In this document: one piece after another, positions 52,231 through 60,827 of the stretch
Position numbering within the stretch: position 1 is the stretch's first letter
Layout of the letters: each line of letters opens with the position of its first letter
NCBI GenBank assembly: GCA_016707605.1
Contig: JADJHJ010000026.1
Span: forward strand, 124,001 to 188,000
DNA length: 64,000 nt
From: Candidatus Promineofilum glycogenicum
GTDB taxonomy: Bacteria > Chloroflexota > Anaerolineae > Promineifilales > Promineifilaceae
Reading direction: 5' to 3'
Notes under the pieces: model-generated
Database searches by the model: none
What the model saw: only the letters and a program-made list of their open reading frames with translations
Told to the model about the DNA's origin: nothing
Program-made: the position numbers and the translations under genes

Positions 52231-52819
52231 AACACCGGCCATCCGCTGCCGGCGTGGGCCAACGCCGTGGTCATGATCGAGCACGTCCAGCCGGTGACGC
52301 TCGACGACGGCCGCGCGGGCATTGAACTGCGCGCCGCCCTGCCGCCGTGGCACCACGTCCGCGCGATGGGCGAGGACATGGTGGCCACGGAGCTAGTGCT
52401 GCCGGCCAACCACCGTCTGCGGCCGGTCGACCTGGGCGCGCTGGCCGGCGCGGGCCACGCCACCGTGCGCGTCATCCGCCGGCCGCGCGTGGCCATCATC
52501 CCCACCGGCTCAGAACTCGTGCCCGCCGACGCGGGCGAGCCGCCGCCGGGCCACATCATCGAGTACAACTCGCTGGTGCTGGCGGCGCAGGTGGAGAGTT
52601 GGGGCGGCGCGGCGACGCGCTGGCCCATCGTCGCCGACGACTTCGACGCCATCCGCGCCGCCGTGGCCGAGGCCGCCGCCGACCACGACCTGGTGCTGCT
52701 CAACGCCGGCTCCTCGGCCGGCAGCGAGGACTACACCGCCCACGTCGTGCAGTCGCTCGGCCGCCTGCTCGTCCACGGCGTGGCCGTGCGGCCGGGGCAT
52801 CCGGTCATTTTGGGAGTGA

Positions 52820-52940
52820 CAAGTGGAGAAGGGGGTGGCAGGGGGGGGGGGGGGGGGCCCACCCCCCACGGAAGGACCAACGACCGATCGACCCCCTTCT
52901 GAACCCGCCACCCGCCACGCGCCACCCGCCACTCCCATCA
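52820..52940. repeat. Poly-G and CGCCACC repeat at a second frame break
   Basis: AGAAGGGGGT and ACCCCCTTCT form an inverted pair around a run of 17 G (52841-52857), followed by CGCCACCCGCCACGCGCC units like those at 17100-17140. It separates PVILGV from IIGVPGYPVS, normally adjacent in MoeA. Confidence 0.8.
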
Positions 52941-53991
52941 TCGGTGTCCCCGGCTACCCCGTCAGCGCCGCCCTGACGGGGGAAATCTTCGTCGAGCCGC
53001 TACTGGCTCGCTGGCAGGGGCAGACGCCCCACCAGCCGCCGACGCTGACGGGCACGCTGACACGCAAGATCGCCAGCCACACCGGCGACGAGGACTTCGT
53101 GCGCGTCGTCGTCGGCCAGGTGGGCGAGCAGACGACCGTCACACCCATCAGCCGCGGCGCGGGGGTCATCACCTCGCTGGTGCGCGCCGACGGCCTGGTG
53201 CGCATCCCCCGCTTCAGCGAAGGGGCCGACGCCGGGACGGAAGTCACCGTCCACCTCTACCGCGACCCGCGCGACATCGCCCGCGCCCTGGTGGCCATCG
53301 GCAGCCACGACCTGGCCCTCGACCTGCTGGCCCAATTCCTGGCCGAACGGCACGAGGGGCTGCGGCTCGTCTCGGCCAACGTCGGCAGCCTGGGCGGGCT
53401 GGTGGCGCTGCGGCGCGGCGAGGCCCATCTGGCGGGCACGCACCTGCTGGACCCGGAGACGGGCGACTACAACACCAGCTACGTGCGGCGCTATCTGCCG
53501 GGGCAGGCAGTGGCCCTGGTGACGCTGGCCAGGCGCGAGCAGGGCTGGCTGGTGCCGCGCGGCAACCCGAAGGGAATGAGCGGCTGGGCCGACGCCGCCC
53601 GGCCCGACGTGCAACTGGTCAACCGGCAGCGCGGCGCGGGCACGCGGGTGCTGCTCGATTACGAGTTGGGGCGATTGGGCATCGCCCCGGCGGCCGTGCG
53701 CGGCTATGAGCGCGAGGAGTACACCCATCTGGCCGTGGCCGCGGCCGTGGCCTCTGGGGCGGCCGACGCCGGGCTGGGCATCCGCGCCGCGGCAAGGGCG
53801 TTGCGGCTGGACTTCGTGCCCCTGGCCCATGAGCCGTACGAACTGGCCATCCTCCAGGCCGTCTACGAGAGCCAGAAGCTGCGGCCGCTGCTCGACCTGC
53901 TGGCCGACGACGCCTTCCGCGCCGCCGTGGCCGCCATGCCCGGCTATGACACTACGTCAATGGGCGCAACGCGAATCATCTCGTAAGAATA

Positions 53992-54067
53992 TCTCACGCA
54001 AAGACGCAAAGAACGCCAAGCTAAGAAAGCTTCTTAGCTTGGCGTTCTTTGCGTCTTTGCGTGAGAC
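53992..54067. repeat. CGCAAAGA-family palindrome (family B) between moeA and DUF892 genes
   Basis: TCACGCAAAGACGCAAAGAA to AGCTAAGAAAGCTTCTTAGCT to the complementary arm. It begins 6 bases after the plus-strand stop and ends 7 bases from the minus-strand stop at 54075, between convergent genes. Confidence 0.9.
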
Positions 54068-54074
54068 TTCTTTT

Positions 54075-54614
54075 CTATCGACTACCGACGATGACCTCGC
54101 TACCGTCGTCGCGCGGGTCGGCGCCGGGGCCGCTGTAGGGCATCATGCCCTCGGCCAACGTCTGGAGCTGGTGGTCGGTTAGCTCCTCTTCCTGCAAATT
54201 CAACCCCAACAGTTCGGCCACCTCTTCATGGCCCAACTCGTGGGCCTTGCTGATCGCGCCGCGGTAAGCGGTGATCTCGTAGTGCTCCACCTTGCGGCCG
54301 GCGTCGATCAGCGCCCCGTCGAGGACTGCCCCGCGCTCGACCGAGTGAATCATGGATTGACCCTCTTCGATCAGTCCCTCCATACCGGCGCAGACGGTGT
54401 TATCGGTCTGCTCGTCCAGGATGGTCAAGGCCTGCTCGAGGCGCTGCATGTGGGCGCGCGTCTGCTCCAAATGGGTCTCAAAACCCTGGCGTAACTCCGG
54501 CGCCGTGGCGGCAGCGGCCATTTCCGGCAGCGCCTCAACCAGTTGCGCCTCGGCGCTGTACAGGTCCTTTAGCTCGTGGACGAGCAGATCATCAACGGAG
54601 TCGATCTTATCCAT
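54075..54614 (-). CDS. DUF892 (YciF/YciE-like) ferritin-fold protein
   Basis: 179 residues forming a four-helix bundle. Helix 1 contains DLLVHELKDLYSAEAQLVEA, later RRKVEHYEITAYRG-type residues (GRKVEHYEITAYRGAISKAH), and ELLGLNLQEEELTD near the end. The Glu and His residues (E in HELKDLY, E...H in VEHYE) match the di-metal ligands of the family. It is thought to act in stress protection, but function is not established. A short acidic tail (GPGADPRDDGSEVI) follows the bundle. It lies 10 bases after its paralogue, a tandem duplication. Confidence 0.9.
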   Translation of the reverse strand: MDKIDSVDDLLVHELKDLYSAEAQLVEALPEMAAAATAPELRQGFETHLEQTRAHMQRLEQALTILDEQTDNTVCAGMEGLIEEGQSMIHSVERGAVLDGALIDAGRKVEHYEITAYRGAISKAHELGHEEVAELLGLNLQEEELTDHQLQTLAEGMMPYSGPGADPRDDGSEVIVGSR

Positions 54615-54624
54615 CGCGTTCCTC

Positions 54625-55131
54625 TTAACGAACGGCCGCGCGCTCGTTCACGCCGCTGGTCATGCGCCCCTCGGCGATCTGCGTCATCAGCTTGTTGGCC
54701 TCGCCCTCTTCATCGAGGGTGAGCTGCAACAAGTCGGCGATCTCGGTCAGACCGAGTTCCTCGGCGTGGGCGCGGGCCGTGCCGTAGCCGGCGATCTCGT
54801 AGTGCTCCACGCGCTGGGCCGCGCCGATGAGGGCCGCGTCGAGCGTCTCCGGGTCGGTCACGTCCTTGATGGCCTCGTCGCCCTCTTTGACCAGCCCTTC
54901 CATGCCCTTGCACTTCATGTTGCCGGGGCCTTTGCCCAGGTGCTCAAGCGCCTTTTCCGCACGGGTCAAATGCGTCTTGGTCTGCTTCAGATGATCGTTG
55001 AACGCCTTCTTGAGTTGGGCCGAGTTGGCCGCAGCGGCCATCTTCGGCAGCGCCTCGACCAGTTGCTCCTCCGCGCTGCGCAAGTCCTGCAACTCATGCA
55101 CCATCAGGTCTTCCATCGACTGAATCTTCAT
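54625..55131 (-). CDS. DUF892 (YciF/YciE-like) ferritin-fold protein, paralogue
   Basis: 168 residues from ATG 55131 (MKIQSMEDLMVHELQDLRSA), preceded by GGAGGTACGTC; an in-frame Met further up has no such signal. Helices carry LMVHELQDLRSAEEQLVEAL, KTHLTRAEKALEHLG, QRVEHYEIAGYGTARAHAEE and LLQLTLDEEGEANKLMTQIA. It shares about half its residues with 54075-54614, keeping the same metal-ligand pattern. The two probably form one transcript. Confidence 0.92.
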   Translation of the reverse strand: MKIQSMEDLMVHELQDLRSAEEQLVEALPKMAAAANSAQLKKAFNDHLKQTKTHLTRAEKALEHLGKGPGNMKCKGMEGLVKEGDEAIKDVTDPETLDAALIGAAQRVEHYEIAGYGTARAHAEELGLTEIADLLQLTLDEEGEANKLMTQIAEGRMTSGVNERAAVR

Positions 55132-55290
55132 GACGTACCTCCGTACTGAAGTAGCGACCCAGCACGCCGGGCAATTGGCCAAGCTCTGAGCCGCACGCGA
55201 TTACTTGTTGTACGCCATTCAGTATAGGGCCTGAGCCGGTGAAGACCATGTGCCGCCGGACGGCAGAGGGGTATAGGCGGGGATACATTC

Positions 55291-55325
55291 GGGCGTCGCC
55301 GGCTCTTTTCCGGCCAACGACGCCC
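55291..55325 (-). terminator. Hairpin after the SH3 lipoprotein gene
   Basis: GGGCGTCG at 55291-55298 and CGACGCCC at 55318-55325 form the outer stem, with an inner CCGG pair. It lies 7 bases after the minus-strand stop at 55333. It may terminate that gene; no long T tract follows. Confidence 0.55.
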
Positions 55326-55332
55326 GCGAGGG

Positions 55333-56406
55333 TTAGATTTCGTAGCGGTAATGAATGAGGTAGCTGACGTAGTAGCGCCCTTGCCAGCGCTCGACGCCAA
55401 CAGCCCACGTGCCCCAATCGAACTCCTGCTCGGCCGGCGCGGGCCGGTAGGCGCTGTAGAAGTGGACGGCCTCGTACCCTTCCGGCAGGGTAATTAGCCC
55501 CGCCGTTGGGCCATAGAGCAACTCAGCGCAGGCCCACTGCGTCGCGCCGAGCAGGTCCCGGGTCAGGAAGGGCAGCATCACGTCGCTGAACGTGCCGCGG
55601 ATCGTCTCGCCACTGCCCTCGTTGGTACCCCAGTTGACGGCGTCGCGGGCGCGGTCGCGGAAAACGTTGTCGATCTCACCTTCGCGGACGATAACTTCCT
55701 CGTTCCACCAGTTGAGCCGCAGCCGTAGGCCGCGCGTCGGGTGCACCAATTGGCCCAACAGGGCGGCGTCCTCGGTGGCGATGGCCGTCTGCAAGCGCGT
55801 CAGCAGCTCGTTGACGGCCGGGTCGGCGCAGAACGCCTCGCGGCCGATCGCTTCGGTCAGGAAGCGGCTGTTGACGTAGCCCGAGCCAACGGCCGTCTCG
55901 ACCGGCAGCCACAGGCCGCCGCCGCGCACCCCCTGCCCCTCGCCGGCGACGGTGATGCCGGTGGCGTCGGGCGGCAGTTGGCCGATGACGGCCGAATCGG
56001 CGTCGGCCCGGCGGCGGACGTTGAGCGTGTCGTTGGCGGCGACGAAGGCCACGCGATAGACGGGCGCGGCGGCCTCGGGCGGCACGGGCGTGGCCGTCGG
56101 CGGCAGGGCGGTCGGGGCCAGAGTCGGCGTGGACGGCGGGGGCGTGGCGCTGGGCGGGATAGGCGTAGGCGTAGGGGTGTTGGTGGCCGTGGCCAGCACG
56201 GTCGTGGCCGGCGGCGGCAACGTCTGGGTGGGCAGCGCCGTGGGCGAGACGGCGGCTACGTCAGTCGGCGGCAGGTTTGGGTCGGCCGTGGCCGCCACGG
56301 TGGGGATGACCAGATCGGGCGGCGCGTCGCCGCCACAGGCGCTCAGCAGCGCCGCGAACACCAGCAGGGCCAGAACAAAAGGCAAAGACAATGATTTGAC
56401 GGACAT
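55333..56406 (-). CDS. Lipoprotein with SH3-like domain
   Basis: 357 residues. The signal ends at lipobox LLSAC (Cys24), followed by a long Thr/Pro/Ala linker (about 28-118). A bacterial SH3 domain occupies about 120-185: VAANDTLNVRRRADADSAVI, then LWLPVETAVGSGYVNSRFLT. The C-terminal domain (about 190-357, INSIDE: LLTRLQTAIATEDAALLGQL, then EGSGETIRGTFSDVMLPFLT and EYAVHFYSAYR-like strand GYEAVHFYSAYRPAP) has no family I recognise. Similar proteins attach to peptidoglycan or other surface polymers. No operon partner is close; the YchF gene is 117 bases upstream on the same strand. Confidence 0.8.
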   Translation of the reverse strand: MSVKSLSLPFVLALLVFAALLSACGGDAPPDLVIPTVAATADPNLPPTDVAAVSPTALPTQTLPPPATTVLATATNTPTPTPIPPSATPPPSTPTLAPTALPPTATPVPPEAAAPVYRVAFVAANDTLNVRRRADADSAVIGQLPPDATGITVAGEGQGVRGGGLWLPVETAVGSGYVNSRFLTEAIGREAFCADPAVNELLTRLQTAIATEDAALLGQLVHPTRGLRLRLNWWNEEVIVREGEIDNVFRDRARDAVNWGTNEGSGETIRGTFSDVMLPFLTRDLLGATQWACAELLYGPTAGLITLPEGYEAVHFYSAYRPAPAEQEFDWGTWAVGVERWQGRYYVSYLIHYRYEI

Positions 56407-56456
56407 AATACCTCTACGTGATAGACGCCGCGGGCCGCGCAGAGGTTCCGGGGAAC

Positions 56457-56526
56457 AGGGATTAGGGGTTAGGGATTAGGGATTAGGGAAGAGCGTTCTT
56501 CCCTAATCCCTAATCCCTAATCCCTA
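56457..56526. repeat. TTAGGGATTAGGG palindrome (family G) supplying the ychF stop
   Basis: TAGGGATTAGGGATTAGGGA and further to GAAGAG face CTTCCCTAATCCCTAATCCC, with a few-base centre (CGTT). The right end CCCTA contains the minus-strand TAG stop of ychF at 56524-56526, so the repeat ends the gene. Confidence 0.88.
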
Positions 56527-57618
56527 CAGGTTGAACTTGATATTCACCACGTCCCCATCATGCACCAGATACGTCTTGCCCTCCTGCCGCAGCTTGCCGG
56601 CGGTGCGGGCCTGGGCCAGGCCGCCGAGGGTCACCAGGTCGTCGTAGCCCACGACTTCGGCGCGGATGAACCCCTTGGCCAGGTCGGTGTGGATGACGCC
56701 GGCGGCGTCGACGGCCGTCGCCCCGCGCTTCACCTCCCAGGCGCGCACCTCGTCTTCGCCGACGGTGAAGAAGGATTGCAGCCCCATCAGGTCGTAGCTC
56801 AGGTGGATGACCCGGTCGAGGCTGAGTTCGGTCACGCCGTACTCTTCCATGAACATCGCCAGCGAGTCGGCGTCGCCGGCGGCGCTCAGTTGGGCCAGGT
56901 CCATCTCCAGCCGGCCGCGGATATTGGCCATGACCGTGCCGGGGTAGTCGTAGGTCAGCGCCGGCTCGGCCTGGTCGTCGCCGATGTTGATCAGCACCAC
57001 CTTGGGCTTGAGCGTCAGCAGCCCATAGCCGCGCAGCCCCCTGAGCTGCTCATCGCTCAGGTCGAGGATGCGCAACGGCCGCTCGGCGCTGAGCGTCTCG
57101 TTCATCTGCTCGAACAGGGCCAACTCGGCCATGGCCGCGGCCTTGTCCTTGCTGGCCCCCTTCTTCAGCCCTTCCTGAATCTTTTCGATGCGCCGTTCGA
57201 CGACGCCCAGGTCGCTCAGCAGGAACTCCGTGTCCAGCGCGGCCAGGTCGCGGGCGGGATCGACGCGGCCGTCGGGGTGGGGCACGTTGGCGCTCTCGAA
57301 GGCGCGCACGACGTGGACGAACCCCTCCAGCCCGGCCAGGTGGTTGAGCAGTTGCGGGCTGAGGCCGCTGCCGGCCGGCTCGTTCTCGCGCTTTTGCAGC
57401 CCGGCCACGTCGCTATAGGTGATGCGGGCGTAGGTCGTCTTCTCCGGGTTGAACATGCGGCTGAGCACGTCCACGCGCGGGTCGCGCACGTCGACGACGG
57501 CCGTCAGTACGTCGAAACGGCCGCCCATGCTCTGGCCGGTGGGGGCGTTGCCCTGAGTCAGGGCGTTGAAGATCGTTGTTTTGCCTGAGGATGGCAGGCC
57601 GATGATGCCGAGTTTCAT
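56524..57618 (-). CDS. ychF: Obg-family ATPase/GTPase YchF
   Basis: 364 residues from ATG 57618 (MKLGIIGLPSSGKTTIFNAL); this start is chosen because the P-loop GLPSSGKTT follows directly, as in all YchF proteins. The family prefers ATP and binds ribosomes. A helical insert (about 125-195: VVERRIEKIQEGLKKGASKD) and a C-terminal TGS domain (FFTVGEDEVRAWEVKRGATA, then HTDLAKGFIRAEVVGYDDLV) are in place. Its stop codon is part of a family G palindrome. Probably involved in translation or stress control; exact role not shown. Confidence 0.95.
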   Translation of the reverse strand: MKLGIIGLPSSGKTTIFNALTQGNAPTGQSMGGRFDVLTAVVDVRDPRVDVLSRMFNPEKTTYARITYSDVAGLQKRENEPAGSGLSPQLLNHLAGLEGFVHVVRAFESANVPHPDGRVDPARDLAALDTEFLLSDLGVVERRIEKIQEGLKKGASKDKAAAMAELALFEQMNETLSAERPLRILDLSDEQLRGLRGYGLLTLKPKVVLINIGDDQAEPALTYDYPGTVMANIRGRLEMDLAQLSAAGDADSLAMFMEEYGVTELSLDRVIHLSYDLMGLQSFFTVGEDEVRAWEVKRGATAVDAAGVIHTDLAKGFIRAEVVGYDDLVTLGGLAQARTAGKLRQEGKTYLVHDGDVVNIKFNL

Positions 57619-57692
57619 AGAGAGCGAGTATAACAGGATCATATAGAATATCGTTACCGCATTCATTCCAAAACAGGTATGCACCCGACGCC

Positions 57693-58775
57693 ATGTCCAG
57701 CCGAGTCATTTCCAGTCCTGCTCAGGTCACGCCGTCGTGGCTGACGCGTGTCCTCAAGGCCAATGGCGCACTGACCGCCGGGGCCGTGGCCACCTTTGAC
57801 GTGGACGCCGGTCGCGGCAACTGGTCAACCAACGCCGTGCTCCACCTCCACTACGCCGCCGGCGCGCAGGGCGAGTTGCCGCCGCGCCTGTTCCTGAAGA
57901 TGGTCAACACCGATCTGGGCGAGGAGTCGTTCGGCGCGTCGGAAGTGGCCTACTACACCCGCGACTACCTGGGCGTGGCCGGCGCGCCGCTGGTGCGCTG
58001 CTACGACGCCGCCCACACCGCCCGGCAGCGGCGCTATCACCTGCTGCTCGACGACCTGTCGCCCACGCACGGGGTCGCCGCTGACAGGCCGCCGACACTG
58101 GCCTATGGCCTGGCCCTGGCCGAGGGGCTGGCGGCGCTGCACGCCCATTGGTGGGGTGCGGCGCGACTGGCCGAGGCCGCCGCGCCCATCCACGACGCTG
58201 CCTTTGTCCAACGCTTCGTTGACATTGCCGCGCCGGGCGTAGACCACATCCTGGCCGCGGCCGGCGACCAGTTGGAACCCCACTGGCCCAGCCTGGTCCG
58301 CGACCTGTTCGCCCGCCACCCGGCGGCGCTGATCGCCCGGACTGCGGACGCCAACGGCTTCACCCTCATCCACGGCGACGTGGGCGAGAACAACGTCCTG
58401 GCGCCGCGCCAGGGCGACCGGCCGATCTACATCATCGACCGCCAACCGTTCGACTGGAGCCTAACGACGTGGCTGGGCGTCTACGATCTGGCCTACGCCA
58501 TGCTGCTCGATTGGGACACGCCCAGCCGCCGGGCGCTGGAGTGGCCGGTGCTGCGGCGCTACCATGACGCACTCCAGCAGCGCGGCGTGACGGGCTATAG
58601 CTGGGAGCGGCTGGTCGAAGACTACCGGCTGACGGCGGCGATGGCCGTCACCGTGGCCATCGAGTATGCCCGCGACGGCGTCACGTCCCGCTGGTGGAGC
58701 TTCGGCCCAACCACGCTGCGGCGCGTGCTGACCGCCTGTGATGATCTGCAATGCGCGGCGCTGTGGGCCAACTAG
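57693..58775 (+). CDS. APH/EcKinase-like phosphotransferase
   Basis: 360 residues with a small-molecule kinase fold. N-lobe strands precede FLKMVNTDLGEESFGASEVA (probable ATP-binding Lys and helix Glu), the hinge region LLLDDLSPTHG, the catalytic loop LIHGDVGENNVL (H-G-D-x-x-x-x-N) and the metal-binding IIDRQPFDWS. Such enzymes include aminoglycoside, choline and ecdysteroid kinases; the overall length and the HYLLLDDLS hinge favour the EcKinase-like group. Substrate cannot be told. The gene points away from ychF (74-base gap). Its stop TAG shares the palindrome CTAG with the convergent lplA stop. Confidence 0.78.
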   Translation: MSSRVISSPAQVTPSWLTRVLKANGALTAGAVATFDVDAGRGNWSTNAVLHLHYAAGAQGELPPRLFLKMVNTDLGEESFGASEVAYYTRDYLGVAGAPLVRCYDAAHTARQRRYHLLLDDLSPTHGVAADRPPTLAYGLALAEGLAALHAHWWGAARLAEAAAPIHDAAFVQRFVDIAAPGVDHILAAAGDQLEPHWPSLVRDLFARHPAALIARTADANGFTLIHGDVGENNVLAPRQGDRPIYIIDRQPFDWSLTTWLGVYDLAYAMLLDWDTPSRRALEWPVLRRYHDALQQRGVTGYSWERLVEDYRLTAAMAVTVAIEYARDGVTSRWWSFGPTTLRRVLTACDDLQCAALWAN

Positions 58776-59752
58776 ATCAACACACTTAACAGCGCCTCCG
58801 CCGGGACGTTGTGGAAGTAGTCGTCCACCGGCAGATCGGCCAGACGTTGGCGCAGCGCTTCGGTGTGGTGGGGAACGCCAATCAGCGCCGCGGCGACCTC
58901 CTCCGGGTCGCGCCGGTTGAAGAAGTCGCCGTAGAATCGGGCGCCGGCAATGACGCCGTCGCTCACCGCCAGCGCCGCCTCCAGCGACCCGCCGGCCGTG
59001 CGCACGCGCTTGCTGAAGTTGTAGCGCGGCGAGTGGCCGTAGTTCCACTCCCAGGTGGCGTACTTCTCGTCGCGCAACTGCGTGATGGCCCGCACGTCGT
59101 CGGCGCTAAAGGCGTAGGCTTCGGCGTCGGGCGTAGCGGCCATGACGTGGGCCATCAGGTAGTCGCGGAACTCCAGCACGGTCATCGGCCGCGGCAGATG
59201 TTCGCTGATGTTGGTCACTCGGCTGCGGACGGACTTGACCGCCTTGTCGGCGAACTTGGCCGGGTCGGGGCGCAGCGCGGCCGAGATGTCGGCCATGCGC
59301 GCGGCGAAGAGCAGCGTGCCGTGGTGCAGCACCCGGCTGCCTTTGACGTACTCGGCGTTGCCGGAGAACTTGCGGCCGTCGATGGTCAGGTCGTTGCGCC
59401 CCTCGAAGCGGGCGGCCACGCCCAGCGCTTGCAGCGCTTCCAGGATCGGCTGCGTGAAGCGGCGGAAGTCGACCTGCGCCCGGCCGTCGCTGTCGGCGAT
59501 GAAGGTGAAGTTGAGGTTGCCCAGGTCGTGGAAGACCGCGCCGCCGCCCGACAGCCGCCGCACGACGGGGATGTTGTTGGCTTGCACGTAGTCGGCGTCG
59601 ATCTCGGCCAGCGTGTTCTGGTGGCGGCCGACGATGACCGTCGGGGCGTTGCGCCACAGCATGAAGCTCTCGCGCGCGAAGTGGGTCATGGCGTACTCTT
59701 CGGCCGCCAGATTGAAGTAAGGGTCGGTTTCGTGTCGGATGATGCACAACAT
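58772..59752 (-). CDS. lplA: Lipoate--protein ligase A
   Basis: 326 residues from ATG 59752 (MLCIIRHETDPYFNLAAEEY). It attaches lipoate to E2 subunits and GcvH in two steps through lipoyl-AMP. Motifs are VVRRLSGGGAVFHDLGNLNF (the RRxSGGGAV lipoate pocket), TIDGRKFSGNAEYVKGSRVL (with the adenylation Lys in RKFSGNA) and LHHGTLLF. The C-terminal accessory domain (about 240-325) is present. It is divergent from the heliorhodopsin gene: about 110 bases separate the transcription starts. The C-terminal stop overlaps the convergent kinase stop in CTAG. Confidence 0.93.
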   Translation of the reverse strand: MLCIIRHETDPYFNLAAEEYAMTHFARESFMLWRNAPTVIVGRHQNTLAEIDADYVQANNIPVVRRLSGGGAVFHDLGNLNFTFIADSDGRAQVDFRRFTQPILEALQALGVAARFEGRNDLTIDGRKFSGNAEYVKGSRVLHHGTLLFAARMADISAALRPDPAKFADKAVKSVRSRVTNISEHLPRPMTVLEFRDYLMAHVMAATPDAEAYAFSADDVRAITQLRDEKYATWEWNYGHSPRYNFSKRVRTAGGSLEAALAVSDGVIAGARFYGDFFNRRDPEEVAAALIGVPHHTEALRQRLADLPVDDYFHNVPAEALLSVLI

Positions 59753-59826
59753 GGTGATTGGGTGGCTCCACTTGGGATAATAGCTCCACTGCTGATAAAT
59801 GTCACCCGTGGTCACCAAACAGAATA

Positions 59827-59868
59827 TTGCAAGAAACCGTTGCAAAATCTGTTCAATTATTGTACAAT
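59827..59868 (+). promoter_or_regulatory. Promoter and candidate operator of the heliorhodopsin gene
   Basis: TTGCAA at 59840-59845 and TACAAT at 59863-59868 are spaced by exactly 17 bases, about 54 bases before the GTG start. The -35 is one of two TTGCAA copies (59827-59832, 59840-59845), and the -10 overlaps the palindrome ATTGTACAAT (59859-59868). The sequence is notably AT-rich in a GC-rich genome. Confidence 0.65.
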
Positions 59869-59921
59869 TTGATTTGAGTGGGTTGACTAGACGCCCACAG
59901 ATGGCAACAGGAGATAACAAC

Positions 59922-60812
59922 GTGACCAAGAGCAAAACGACACCATCCACCAACAGACCCGCCCGGAAAGCCGGCGGCGGCCAAAAGCTCGCGCCCGCCG
60001 GCGCGACGGCCGTGGCCGCGATGGGGCCCACCGGCACGACGGCCGAGATGGAGAAAAAGTTCGCCGGACTGCGGCGCTTCAATCTGATCATGGGCTTCCT
60101 GCATCTGGTGCAGGGCATCTTGATGATCGTGTTGAGCAACGCCACGACTTACCCCATTTTTACCAACTACCTGAACTTCGACGTCGCCAGTCGTTCGCTA
60201 AGCCCCAATCCGCAATTGCTCTACGAGCTGCGCTTTGGGCCGGCTGTGGCGGCCTTCTTGCTCATCTCGGCCGTGGCCCACTTCTACCTGTCCACCGTGG
60301 GCTATGAGCGCTACGTCCGCAATCTGAAGCAGAGCATGAACCCGGTGCGCTTCTATGAGTATGCCCTTAGCTCGTCGCTGATGATCGTTCTCATCGGTAT
60401 GCTGGTCGGCTTGTGGGACCTGGGAGCCATCCTGCTCATCTTCACCCTCAATGCCAGCATGAATCTATTTGGCATCATGATGGAACTGCACAATCAGCGC
60501 ACTAATCGCACGGACTGGACGGCCTTCATCTATGGTTGCATCGCCGGTATCGTGCCCTGGATCGTTATCACGCTGTACTTCGTCGGCGCGGTCAACTCGG
60601 GCGAGGCCAAGCCGCCGGCCTTTGTCTACGCCATCGTGCCCATTCTGTTCGTCTTCTTCAACATCTTCGCCATCAACATGGTGCTGCAATACAAGAAGGT
60701 TGGCCGCTGGGCCGACTACCTGTTTGGCGAGCGCGTCTACATCGTGTTGAGCCTGGCGGCCAAGACGGTATTGGCCTGGGTGATCTTTGCCGGGACGCTG
60801 GCCCCTGTTTGA
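59922..60812 (+). CDS. Heliorhodopsin
   Basis: Seven-helix retinal protein of 296 residues. Heliorhodopsins are light sensors with their N-terminus in the cytoplasm, opposite to other microbial rhodopsins. Seen in order: a basic, low-complexity N-terminal extension (1 to about 47), TM1 with His61 (FNLIMGFLHLVQG), TM2-3 with His120 (AVAHFYLS), counterion Glu146 (RFYEYALSSSLMIVLIGML), ASMNLFGIMMELHN, and the retinal-binding Lys281 in YIVLSLAAKTVLAWVIFAGT. The distances between these residues match the reference 48C12 protein (H23, H80, E107, K241). GTG 59922 is chosen because AGGAG at 59909-59913 lies 8 bases before it; ATG 59901 is possible. It is monocistronic, with a strong terminator-like hairpin following. 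No retinal-forming gene is in the window. Confidence 0.96.
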   Translation: MTKSKTTPSTNRPARKAGGGQKLAPAGATAVAAMGPTGTTAEMEKKFAGLRRFNLIMGFLHLVQGILMIVLSNATTYPIFTNYLNFDVASRSLSPNPQLLYELRFGPAVAAFLLISAVAHFYLSTVGYERYVRNLKQSMNPVRFYEYALSSSLMIVLIGMLVGLWDLGAILLIFTLNASMNLFGIMMELHNQRTNRTDWTAFIYGCIAGIVPWIVITLYFVGAVNSGEAKPPAFVYAIVPILFVFFNIFAINMVLQYKKVGRWADYLFGERVYIVLSLAAKTVLAWVIFAGTLAPV

Positions 60813-60827
60813 TCTAAAGCATAGGCC

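Larger units (their letters stand above)
51891..53986 (+). pseudogene. moeA: MoeA-PBP fusion (molybdopterin molybdotransferase with LysR-type binding domain), read in three frames
   Basis: Frame 1 from ATG 51891 gives MERKFYLEDIPLEDAWAAFR to SPHYHASAMDGYAVRAEDTV, the MoeA N-terminal domain. After a repeat at 52160-52230 with a run of ten C, frame 2 continues NTGHPLPAWANAVVMIEHVQ through IPTGSELVPADAG and GSSAGSEDYTAHVVQSLG, up to PVILGVTSGEG. After a second repeat (52820-52940) with 17 G in a row, frame 3 continues IIGVPGYPVSAALTGEIFVE to 53986, including the MoeA C-terminal domain. It then has a periplasmic-binding-fold domain (LVSANVGSLGGLVALRRGEA, then GMSGWADAARPDVQLVNRQR and GIRAAARALRLDFVPL). 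MoeA inserts metal into molybdopterin; this two-domain fusion is known in archaea and some bacteria. The homopolymer lengths decide whether it is functional. Confidence 0.82.

Noticed and set aside
59901..59921. Upstream ATG as the heliorhodopsin start
   Set aside because: Possible, but the good ribosome site AGGAG lies after this ATG and is well placed for GTG 59922.
58772..60145. Longer lipoate ligase frame starting at 60145
   Set aside because: The extra N-terminus would be read antisense through the heliorhodopsin start and its promoter. The conserved family start is MLCIIRHETD at 59752.
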